The notes under the pieces: generated by a model
Told to the model about the DNA's origin: nothing
The model's database searches: none
Seen by the model: only the letters and a program-made list of their open reading frames with translations
Made by a program: the position numbers and the translations under genes
Part shown: positions 9,751 through 21,700 of the stretch, in pieces
Layout: the number at the start of each line of letters is the position of its first letter
How positions within the stretch are numbered: the first letter of the stretch is position 1
From: Symbiodinium natans
Lineage: Eukaryota; Sar; Dinophyceae; Suessiales; Symbiodiniaceae
Direction: 5' to 3'
Length of the DNA: 42,500 bases
NCBI GenBank assembly: GCA_905221605.1
Contig: CAJNDS010000137.1
Span: 1-42,500 of the forward strand

Positions 9751-12700
9751 GCTCGCAGGGTTTAGGGTTTAGGGTTTAGGGTTTAGGGTTTAGGGTTTAG
9801 GGTTTAGGGTTTAGGGGTCTAGGGTTTGGAGTTTAGGGTTTGGGGTTTAGGGTTTGGGGTTTAGGGTGTAGGCTGTCAGCAAGTCCAGTTTCGGATGGTT
9901 TGGGATGGTTTGGGATGCTCTGGGGTGCTTTGGGGTTTGGGATGGTAAAAAATTTTGGTTTGGGATGGTTTGGGGTTCTGGGCTTAGGGTGCAGTCTAGA
10001 AGGCTAGGATGCCCAGTAGTACCCTTATTCCCTTTTTTTGGGGGGGTTTAGGTTCCCTTATAAACCCCTTTAAGCAAAAAAGGGCACCCTTTTTAAGCCT
10101 TGGTTACTGGGCAGCCTAGAAGGCGTTTGGGCGTGCCACAGGGTCGTGCTTCTCTCCTGGCAGGGCCTCGGGCCGGCTTTGGGGGGAATAGTTACTAGTA
10201 GCATTCCCTTTATGGCTATATAAGTATTATTATTCTAATCACCTCCAAAGCCCTATTCAACCTTTTGTAATTATTAAGGCTTCTAGTTTAGAGAGTTTTG
10301 GGAACCTGGGCTTGGGTTGGGGGGTTCGAGATGTATTTAGTTGTTCTTTTGGGGCCTTGCATTTGGATCTTGAGGCGACATGCGGCATTGCCATTTGGGT
10401 TTCATAAGGCTTCGTAGTCTAACGCTTACGCCAAACCCATACCCTTTTCACTCAGGCTTGCGGCGCGCAAAAGCCCACCCCTTGCTCGCTCAGGTGCACA
10501 TCTTAGCTCTCCTGCTCGCGAGTACGCCTATGTTACCAGTGCGCCAGTGATTGCGAATCGCAGAGCGCACATGCCCGCAACTGGTCACAAACTCGTGACC
10601 CGGTTTCCAGGATGCTGAGACGCGATTTCGCTGCGCCTGCCACACTTTCCTACATTCCCGTGACCATGTTCTGAAACACGTTTTGTTTTGTGTGTGTGTG
10701 TGTGTTTTTAAGTTTTGTCTTTGCGCCGGGTGCCTTAACCTAAGCCAGCGCCGAGTGATACGAAAACCCGAACCCACTTTCTGGCACCTTGTGATCGTGA
10801 GCTCAGAAACCCTACACACAGGTTTCTTGGCCAAACAAAAGCATGCTTTGGGTTCTCGAGGTTGTTAACTTATCCTACTTGTAAAGTCTTGTGTGCGAAG
10901 TATCAGCTGGAGCGTCCAGTGGCGTTCGGATGACAAGAGAACTCTTTTTGCATTGGGGTTTTCCTGAAGGCAGTACCCCAGCTACAAAGACCTTTGTGGT
11001 GGCGCCTGGGAAATAGAGAGTCTTGGCAGCAGCAAGCCTCCCCCTCCAGCCAGGGCATCACACTCCCTCACAGTCTGCTTTCGGCCATGCATACAGTAGT
11101 ACTTGGAGGTTCTAGGTACTTAAAATGGGGTTTAGGGTTTAGGGTTTAGGGTTTAGGGTTTAGGGTTTAGGGTTTAGTAGGGTTTAGGGTTTGGGGTTAG
11201 GGTTTAGGGTTTACGGTTTAGGGTTACATCAGCACTTATATAAGCCCACTTAGTCCTCTAAGCAGGTTCTAGGTAGACTTATACCCATGAACCTCCGAGC
11301 AAGGACCGAGAAGGAAGCGCAAAGGCCAGGAATTTTGAGTCCTCAGCCTTGAACCCTGAACCCTAAACCCTAAACCTAAGAACCCTAAACACCCTAAACA
11401 ACCTAAACGCTAAACCCTAACCAAAGGAAGCTTAGAATACTTTCCTGTACCAACTGGCGGCATGGAAGCCTTGGACTCAAGGTCTATCAGAGTCTGTCAT
11501 GTCAGCCTTGGCCTTCAACCCGTTGCTTAAGTGGCTTTAGGGTTTAGGGTGGCAGGGTTTAGGGCTTAGGGCTTAGGGCTTAGGGCAGGAGGCCTGAAGC
11601 AGACAAGGGTTTAGGGCACCCAAGGCAGCGGTCCATGAGCGTGTATTTCGACCGCCGCTTGGACGAAGAAGCTGCCACAGCCAAGTACAAGGGGGCCCCC
11701 CCGCCCTATGTAGTTAAACGAAGAGTTATAGGGATCCTAAATTGAGTTAGAAGGATCCTAAATTGAGTTAGAAGGATCCTAAGTTGAGTTAGAAGGATCC
11801 CAACTTAGGTTATAAGTCCGTAAACTATAGTTAGTATATTAAGGGGGCCCCTCCTTGTATGGTTGTCCCAGAGACTCCAATACCCCTTAGTTCTGGCAGA
11901 ATCCTTCAACTATCATAGGGTTCCTGTTTTCTGGTTTAAGGAATATTCCTTACAGATTCCTTAAACTATCACAGGGTTCCTTAGATGGTTTAAGGAATAT
12001 TCCTTAAATTATACCAGGGTTCCTTATATGGTTTAAGGAATCTTCCTTCATTAAGGGGCATTGGAGACCCTGGGGTTGTCGGAGCGGCCTCCCTGGCGGC
12101 CAGGGCTTTGGAGGCTTGGGGGGTCTTGGGAGTGGTGGCTTCGACAAATGATGGGCACATGCCCTAAGTCCTAAACCCAACATATCCTTTTCGGTTAAAT
12201 TCCATTACATATACATATATATATATATCTATATATATCTATATATATATATCTATATATATATATATATTGTATATGAAGTTATAGTATTTTGCAACGT
12301 TTCAAGACGCAGATGCCCTGCCAGCGATCTTCCGACCACCGCCGAGAACCCGAGGCGTCCAAGGCGACGCCTACGCGCCCCCTTCCTGGATCCGCACCCG
12401 GGTGCCTATGGCCGCTGTAACTTGGCAGTGGTTTGGGGTTTATGGTTTAGGGTTTCGGGTTTAGGGTTTCGGGTTTCGGGTTTAGGGAGTTTTTGTGCAA
12501 ATATGTGAGGCAGAGCCGAGGACTTCCAAAAGGATAATCTAGGGTATGGTTGTGCGAAACAACACGGTTAAAGCCGATGGTTTCTAAAAAGCCGACACAG
12601 AATCTGGGGTGTGAGGTTGCGGTTCTTGCGTCTTAGGGAAGGCTGGGGCAAGCACTGCCTACAAGTAGGGGCCCCCTTACGACACTAACCTTAGTTAAGG

Positions 12701-15700
12701 AAGTTATAACCTACATAGCAATACTTATAACCCAATTTAGGGCCCTTGTAACCCTATTTATAACTAGGGGGCCCCTACATGTACCTTTATAACCCACACA
12801 GTAATACTTATAACACAAGTTAGGGCCTTATAACCCTGTTTATAACTAGGGGGCCCCTACATGTACCTTTATCACCCACATAGTAATACTTATAACACAA
12901 GTTAGGGCCTTATGGCCCTGTGTATAGCTAGGGGGCCCCCTAAACCCTAAACCCTAAACCCTAAACCCCCTACATGCACCTGCTCCCCATAGGCAAAGTT
13001 TCCGCCGGAGTTTGTCACCGAGTCGAAGATACGGAACACGGCGCTGTGCGCCTTTTGGCTCCGCCTGGTGTACCAGGTCAGGGTTTAGGGTTTAGGGTTT
13101 AGGGTTTAGGGTTTAGGGTTTAGGGTTTAGGGTTTAGGGTTTAGGGTTTAGGGTTTAAGGTTTAAGGTTTAGGGTTAGGCGGGCGTCTGGCAGTCAGCAA
13201 GTCCAGCTTCCAAAAGGTTTAGGGTTTAGGGTTTAGGGTTTTGGTTGTAGAGTTTAGGGTTTAGGGTTTAGGGTTTAGGGTTTAGGGTTTAGGGTTCAGC
13301 ATCTCAAGTCCAAGCATTCACTAGTCAAGAAATTGTTACTCCAGAAAAATACCCACCCGCCCGAAGAATCCCACAACATTAAGAACATATTTCACTTATG
13401 GAACGACCTTGCCCAGGAAAAAAAAGACCTTGCCCAGTAAAAAAACGACCTTGCCCAATAAAAAAGTGACCTTGCCCAGTAAAAAATGACCTTGCCCAGT
13501 AAAAAAATGACCTTGCCCAGTAAAAAAATGACCTTGCCCAATAAACAAGTGACCTTGCCCAGTAAAAAAAATGACCTTGCCCAGTAAAAAAATGACCTTG
13601 CCCAGTAAAAAGATGACCTTGCCCAGAAAAAAAATGACCTTGCCCAGTTAAAAAAAGAACCTTGCCCAGTAAAAAGATGACCTTGCCCAGTACCATTGTT
13701 ACTGGGCAAGGTCATTTTTTTTACTAAGCAAGGTCATCTTTTTATTGGGCAAGGTCATTTTTTTGGACGAAACGACCTTGCCCAGTAAAAAAAACAACCT
13801 TGCCCAGTAAAAAGATGACCTTGCCCAGTAAAAAACATGACCTTGCCCAGTAAAAAAATGACCTTGCCCAGTAAAAAAAAAATGACCTTGCCCAGTAAAA
13901 AAATGACCTTGCCCAGTAACTCCTTAACATTTAAATTATATATGAAAGAGAGGTTTAGGGTTCCGGGTTTAGGGTTCGGGGTTCAGGCTCACTCGGGCTG
14001 CCCCTTTTCCACACTACGAGGATGCCACCGGACGCGGTTGCCAACAGTCAGAGTAATTACTTGGGATGTTCCCCCTTATACTAACAGTCCTTAGTAGGGA
14101 TTATGATTATAATAGGGGCTACTCGAATCCCGATTAAGGACTGTTCGTGTAAGGGAGAAAGCCCTAAGTAATTACACACTTACTATAATATGGTTACTGG
14201 GCTAGCAAGATATACAAGTAAGGGCCCCTTTCGTTTATACTAACTTTAGTGAAGGGGCTTATAACTTAAGATATCCTAGAATAAGGACCCCCAAAAAGAG
14301 TCTCTAATTTGAAGAACTACCCATAGCCGAAGCCCTTAGGATACCACCCAAGGGGACAGTAACTTGGGTTCAGGGTTGAGCCGAAAAGGGTTGAGGATTT
14401 AGGGGCAGCCTGATGGGCATGACGTGGCCGGATGAAAGACTTCCCAAAGGGCCCATGTACCTACATAGTATCCTGTTGGGCCTTAAAGGGGTGCCTGTAT
14501 AGTAGGGTAGATGGACATTTAGGGTTTGGACTCCAACCCTACACCCTACACCCTACACCCTAAACCCTAAACCCTAAACCCTAAACCCTAAACCGGTTTT
14601 CTGAGGATTTTGTCACGCGCGTGCTCTCGGATCGGTTACGCGGCGGCTGCGGCACAGACTGGCCCTGCACTTAGCCTCGGCTCCACAGCCCTTGTGTCAT
14701 AGTGGGGTTTAGGGTTTAGGGTTTAGGGTTTAGGGGGTTTAGGGGGTTTAGGGGGTTTAGGGGGTTTAGGGGGTTTAGGGGGTTTAGGGGGTTTAGGGGG
14801 TTTAGGGAGTTTAGGGTTTGGGGTAACACTTCTGCATGTTTAAGGGTACTTAAGCTCAATAAGAAATAGAAACTTTTTTTCATTTCCATCCCAACCCAGA
14901 ACTAGAACCCACCCGCCGACGCTGCGCGCAGTGCGCATGGACTTTGCTGTGTTTAGGGTTTACGGTTCAGGGTTCAGGGTTTAGGGTTTAGGGTTTAGGG
15001 CTTAGGGTTTCATTCCTCGGACGCCCAGCTGTCTGAAGGGTTCGGAACTTCGACTACAACGCCCATGTGGGCCATCTTTGGGTTCGCTTGCTCTTCCTAC
15101 ATGTCGATGCACAGAAACCCCTAAACCCTGAACATTTAGGGTTTAGGGTTTAGGGTTTAGGGTTTAGGGTTTAGGGTTTAGGGGAACCCCGGCCCCGGAC
15201 ATTCCTGCACTATCCTGGGCTCCTCGTCCCTTGCAGATGCCACACAATCCCGGAAGCCCCAAAGCTGGGCCCTAAACCCTAAACCCTAAACCCTAAATCC
15301 TAAACCCTAAACCCTAAACCCTAAACCCCATGTTTCCCCAGCTCGGATTCGCAAAGCCTGTCAAGGACGAAGGTGGTCCAAGGAAGTGGCTGGTCGGGAA
15401 GCAAGGGTGGAGATCTACAGATCGCCGCTCGGCACCATGGATGTGGGCTTAGGGGTTTAGGGTTTAGGGTTTAGGGTTCAGGGTTTAGAGTGTGGGTTCA
15501 AACAAAGGGTTTAGGGTGTGTTGCCTTTCCCGGCATCCGTCACGACGCCTGGATGTCAAGCGGATATTAGGGCATACATCGGGTTGCTCTCTGGAGAATG
15601 CTCGGACACTGAGGATGTTGCGAGTGCGTTCTTGACTTGGCAATGTGTACCAAGACCCCTGAATTGAGGATCGTACCCTAAACTGCTACGAGGGAAGCAT

Positions 15701-18700
15701 ATGCTTCTTTCCTAATGGTTTTGGCTCTCTGCGCTAATTTCCCAGGGGTGGAACGTGTTTAATCGCTTCCCCCTAATACTAAACCCCACCCTAATTTTAA
15801 ATATTCTATTTTTCCCGGGCCCTCCCGGCACCCAGCCCAATACTAAACCTGTTTGAGAATTAGGGGGGGTTGCTGGCCTCCGCCCTTGAGGTGAGCCATT
15901 AGGGCTTAAGGCTCAGAGCTAGCTCATGGCTCAGCGGGTTTAATTCGGGTTTTGGGATTAAGGCTAAGCCCTAACTGAAGCCAGAACCCCGAACTCCAAA
16001 CCCTATATTCCCTCCTTCTCCTCCCAGGCTTCGGATTTCAGGTTTTAGGGTTTAGGCCCCCCGTAACTTCAAATATTTGTCCGGCCGAGGCGAATTTTAG
16101 AATTGGCGGGGGGGGGGGGGAAAGAAAGCGGGGGGGGATTTAGTATTAGGGGGAGGGGATTAGCATGGGTTTAGGGTTTAGGGTTTTGTCTAAAAGGGTT
16201 TCTGCTGGAAATGTGTATCTTCTATACTAATGGGTTTAGAACGTACGGCTGAGGATGCCCAGTAGTACCCTTGTTCATTCGTTTTTGGGTCGGGATCTCT
16301 TGGTGTCTCCTGTTTGTGTAATAAGCTGACTCAGCACACTTGATTTCGCGACACTTCACACGTCTGGAACATGCTTTCCATTGTACAGAAGCACCAGGCC
16401 TACTTAGTAAGTGCCGCGAAGTTTCTCTTGATGTCACAGTTGAGATTCGACGCATGCTAGCCGTTGTACAGAAGCGCAAGGCCTACTTAGGAGGAGCCGC
16501 GAACTTTTCTCTGGATGTCACATATGAGATTTGACTCAGCCGTCAACGGCTACCTGCGCCTTAACCTCTCAATGTTTGCCGCTAGGTTGTCTTCACCTCC
16601 GCAGAACGACCTGTGTAACGCACAGTGAGTATTAGGGTTTAGGGTTTAGGGTCTAGGCATAGGTTCATGATGGTCTCAGACGACTCAGTGTGCTGGGGGT
16701 CCCATTGTTCTACGATCTCCTCTTCCATGGGCACAGTATCTCATGCCTTCAAAACCACGCAGCAGGCAAACCATAAGATGTGTAAATTCCACAAACCAGG
16801 CTAGAAGACTGGGTGATCGGCATTTGAGGCTTGGTGCAGGGATTAGGAGTGTTAGTATCCAGTACCGCAAATATCTGTTGCATCAGGACCCCGGATACCT
16901 CTTACCCCCTGGTACTTAGTAGGGAATGAGGGGATGAGGGCCCTGTATATACCCTTTAAGGGATTATGCAGGGGCCCTCATTCCCTCATTCCCTACTATG
17001 AGCCAGCCAGCTTAGTGTAGACTGAGTGACTGTCGCGGAGATCTTCAATAGTGCGGTGTCTTCAGCGCCTGAAGCTGCGATCTTTGACGGTAGACACTGA
17101 TGCTTGTAAAGATTCTTCTAACCCGCATACCATCTTGGACGTTTCTTCCCGGCATGTGAGCGCACGTATAATTACATAGGGGTACTTGGAAATAATTCTT
17201 AATTTTCGGTTATTTTGATCCCTAAGGAACAGCTGAAATTATATTTTTTGCTCGGGCTCCAAGTTCAGCATAGGTTGAGTGTCGGCCTAACCCCTAAGCC
17301 GTAAACCCTAAACCGAAGGGGTTCGGAAAAGGTTCCTTACAGTCACCCGAAGCTCCAAACCGGAACGCCATCCCCTGAAGGCCACCTTTGCGTTGTGTTC
17401 TTTAGGGTTTAGGGTTTAGGGTTTAGGGTTTAGGGTTTAGGGTTTAGGGTTTAGGGTTCAGGGTTCAGGGTTCAGGGTTCAGGGTTCAGGGTTTAAGGAG
17501 TCAGGAAGCCAGAAGCACGATTGAAGGCTTAGCGGCCTTGAAGCCTCTAAACGGTTCGGGCGCAGCGGGGCCCTGTAGACCGAAGGCATTCCCAGCCTTG
17601 AAACGAAACAACGACAACATCAACACACAAACGCTTATAGCGCGACAGATGCCCAAAGGCGTGACGGCAATGGCAAAGGGCCCAGAACCACACGCCTGGA
17701 CCATGCGCCTTCAAACCATGCACAGTTTTGCAAACACAGAACCCCACGCTGAAAACAACAAGCGCCCGAACCAGCACAACTTTCAACCTTTGGCAACAAT
17801 GCTACCAGGAGGGCCCCCCCCCCTAGTTAAAAGAAGAGCTATAAGGATCCTAAATTGGGTTCGAAGGATCCTAACTTCCGTTACAAGTTCCTTAACTCTA
17901 GTTCGAATAGTCAAGGGGCCCCTCCTTGTACCCAGCAGCAGGACACGCCAGGGCAATATGTGCTGGAGCGAAGCAGCGTGGTCGCCAAGGCTGACTTCAT
18001 CGAGGCCATCCTGTAGCCGGGGAAAGGGTTCGGAGGATTTTGAGGGAGGATGTTGTCTTTTCTTGAGGGTTTAGGGTTTAGGGTTTAGGGTTAAAGCTTA
18101 AAACAAGGGTCTTCAGCATTGTAACTGGACTTCTAACGAGGGATTCAAGTCTTAACAATCCCTGGCCTGCAGCAGGGGTTTAGGCCCAACAAAGGTAAAC
18201 AACTAGCGTTTAGGGTTGAGGGTTGAGGGTTGTGCCGAACAAAAGGCTCATTCAACGGTGTTTCAAAACTTGAGCAATGTAGATGCTTGTTGTGGATACA
18301 ACGGTACTAAGAAGTTGAGATTACGGCGGGTACTTTGTTGGTGCATATCCGCAGCTTGCAGCAATGACTCGATTGGCTAAGTTCCCCTAAACCCTAAACC
18401 CTAAACCCTAAACCCTAAACCCTAAACCCTAAACCCTAAACCCTAAACCCCTAAACCCTAAACCCCAACCAGCTCTTGGGACTTTATGGTTTAACTGATG
18501 AGAGATCTCGAGTCAGGTGGCTGAGGATGGTTTTTTTTCGGGTGTCGTCAACCCCCGGGCCCAAAGCGCGGCTAGGTTTTGGGTTTAGGGTTTGGGGTTT
18601 AGGGTTTAGGGTTTAGGGTTCAGGCTTAGGGTTTAGGGTTTAGGGTTGTTTTAGGGTTCGGGGGGCTTGGGGCTCGGGGGTTTGGGTTTGGGGATGGTTA

Positions 18701-21700
18701 AGGGGCGCCGCGTTGTGTTTCTTGAGGGGTTTAGGGTTTCGGGGCCTGAGGGCTCATCCGGTCAAGAGTTCAGGGGTTTAGGCAGTTTAGGCTTTAGAGC
18801 TTCGGGTTCTGGGGACATGGGCTTGAACCTTGAACCCTGTTCAGAGTTCATGTCCATGGTATGCTTTTCCATCATCAAGTACACCAAGTGCAAGAGCTAA
18901 TGCATCTGTAAGTGCCCGACCTTTGACTTTCAAGTTCTGCATCACTTCAAGGCATCGGCACTTTAAGCATGACGGGTTTAGGGTTTAGGGTTTAGGGTTT
19001 AGGGTTTAGGGTTTAGGGTTTAGGGTTTAGGGTTTAGGGTTTAGGGTTTAGCCAGCCTCTGTAAACAAATCAAGCTGTTTCCCAAATTTGTTGTGGTACT
19101 TCATGCCCAAGGCCGAGATTCGTCACAACTACTCGCCAGCCGATTTCTTGACTCAAAACCTCAACCCTAAACCCTGCCCAAAAAATTCTATAATAAGCCG
19201 CATAAACTCTAAAGCCCCAACCCTGAAAATTCTTAACGTTGCGCCTTAGCTGGATATCGCATGCCGCACCAGTGTCCGAGAGTGAGCGACTAGACTCGCC
19301 AGCCAAACTGGGCTACTGAGAGGGTCGGGGACTTAGCACTTGACCCTTAACCCTAAACCCTAAACCCTAAACCCTAAACCCTAAACCCTAAACCAACTAT
19401 ATATGTACGCTATAATTGTGATGGTAACCCAACTATGGCAGAGCAACCAGATTGGTATAACTGCAGAAGCAAATTCACTAAAGCATATGAAAAATATTTA
19501 ATGCGCTCATTAATCAATAGTACTATTGTAGATGTTTCTAGAAAAGAAGGGTTAAGTTACGATGAAATTGATGGAGCATTAAATAGGCAAATAAATAGTG
19601 AGGTCAATGTTGCAATTATTTTAATACCCTTGATATATTAGGGATAGACGAAATTTCACTAAAAACTCTCATAAAGATTTTGTAGCGATAATTTCTGCTA
19701 GAATTCATGAGCAGACTAAGCTTATAGCAATATTGCCAGACAGGAAAAAGGATACTGCAAAACAATTCTAAAAAGCATTCCAGAAAACTTTCAAGCAACA
19801 ATAAAAACAGCACGGACATGTATGAGGGATATATAAATGCGATTTTAGAAGTATTAGGAGAGAACGTAAAAGTTGTCGTTGATAGATTTCATGTTGCTAA
19901 AGAATATAGAGAATGTGTTGATACTTTACGCAAAAAAATGAATTAAAAGACTTAAGCAAGAATTAACTGACGATGAATATAAAGATTTAAAAGGAGCAAT
20001 GTGGGCGCTGAGAACAGAAGAAGAACAATTGTCCAATGAGGAAAATCTGGTCCTTAAACATCTTTTCAATCATTCCCCAGCTATTAAGGAAGCATATAAA
20101 TTTCAAAATGAGTTGACTAATATATTCAACACTAACCATACGAACAAACCATGCTGATAAAGCTATTAGAAAAAGGGTTAAAAAAAGCTACAAAGAGCCC
20201 ACTTGATTGTTTTGATAAATTTATTTCAACTTTAAAAGATCATTGGAATGAAACGTTAAATTATTTTCACAGAAAAGCTGGAAAGAAAAGCGGCTTCGTT
20301 GAAGGTCTCAATAATAAGATAAAAGTGATTCAGAGACGTTGCTATGGGATATTGAATATTAACAATTGTTGTAACTATTCACCTCTGTTAGCTTGAGTCT
20401 ATTGTTTCAGCCTTAAGAAATTTCGGTAATTTACCGCTGACAAGCAAATTCAATACTTTAGTAGCAGAAACATCATGCTTGCTACAAGTAGATAAATAAG
20501 ACTTAGAATACTGATGAGGTTTTTTAAAACCGAAACGCTATGTAACGTCTATTCATGATTATGCACGATCAAATAACTGCGTATTTAAAATGGTCTTAGT
20601 ACCTGACAAGCAACAACTTTGTGGATAAAGCCTTTGAATAGAGGTGGATTCCAAAATTCGAAGTTACTGCAGTTGTTTGAGAACGAATAAAGCGAAGCAA
20701 GCATTATCCGATGGATCAGTCGTTCATAGGCCATCACACTATAGGGAGACTTCGGTTTTCCTGTGATGCAACAAATCCAGTTGGATGCGGTGTGTTCAGA
20801 AGGCTCGTATGAGTTGTGCGCACCCTTGTGTGTATGCATGGCTCAGAGTCTTAAAGCACCTATGATAATAGGCCAGCCTTCTCACGCATGTAGGCTGCCG
20901 GCACGTTATTCATTCCTGGTCGTAGCAATGCGCTCCTGAATTTTAGTCCCGGTGACGATGACGTTCCTGAGCGCAAGCTATTTTAGGACACAACGATTGT
21001 GAGCGAAGATAGATGCGGACTGCCACCTTTCGATGCTCTGTACAGAGGCATTGAGACACTGCAGTTGTAGCCTTGGTGAGATCTGCCCGGATTGTCAGCG
21101 GAAAGGTTCCGTGGGGTAAAGGAGTCTCTCCTTGTTCTCAATCACCACTGTGGTGGCTTTGAGCGCTGGTCTACTGCAATAAAAAAGTACTGATGAGTCT
21201 TTTATAGATGAAACCATGCGCCCAAGGTGTTGGATGGGTTAACATCCTCACCGGTCCGAAGGACGGTAATCTCACAGAGCAGTTAAACTGCACCTTTAAT
21301 CTTTAATCCCTGACACGAGGTAGCCCCAATGTTTTCTCCCAGCGACCTAAAAATTTTAGTTACAGCTCACCGTGGATATGGCGTTAATGCCAAACGTCGC
21401 GATGAGTTCATTAAAAATACTATCTTTTATCCTGAAAACAGTTTGGCAGCTATTAAAACACCAATTGCAGATGGGGCAGACGCTGTAGAATGTGACATTC
21501 ATGTTTCATCAGAAGGCACAGCCATGGTGACAACACACGGAGACAAAATCGGCAGTTACTGCCAAATTGAAAAACATCATCCAATCACCATCGCAACCAA
21601 AAAATCTGCCGGCGATATCTTATGCACTGATTTAACCGATGCACAAATCCAATCGTTGCCTTTAAAATATCAACCTCGTGATACTGATATCCCCCCATCT

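Noticed and set aside
13396-13920. CRISPR array, or a repeat protein of GQGHFF/YWARSFF type
   Set aside because: There are no spacers: units are contiguous 20-22-mers with variable A-runs, and orientation flips inside. Open frames follow from the unit length; several frames are open at once and start/stop contexts are random.
17310-17402. Further CCCTAAA...TTTAGGG-bracketed segments as exons (also 18,472-18,575 and 33,385-33,490)
   Set aside because: The neighbouring exons already join without gaps, and the segments contain no family-like peptide; the bracketing rule therefore has false positives.
17538-18074. 178-codon open frame as a gene
   Set aside because: It runs through family A element copy 6 and reads ATPase exon 9 in the wrong frame; chance open frame.
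20737-20752. Phage T7 promoter-like sequence (CACTATAGGGAGA)
   Set aside because: Only the last 13 bases match; the upstream TAATACGACT part is missing. It may hint at cloning-vector-like sequence but is too short to claim.
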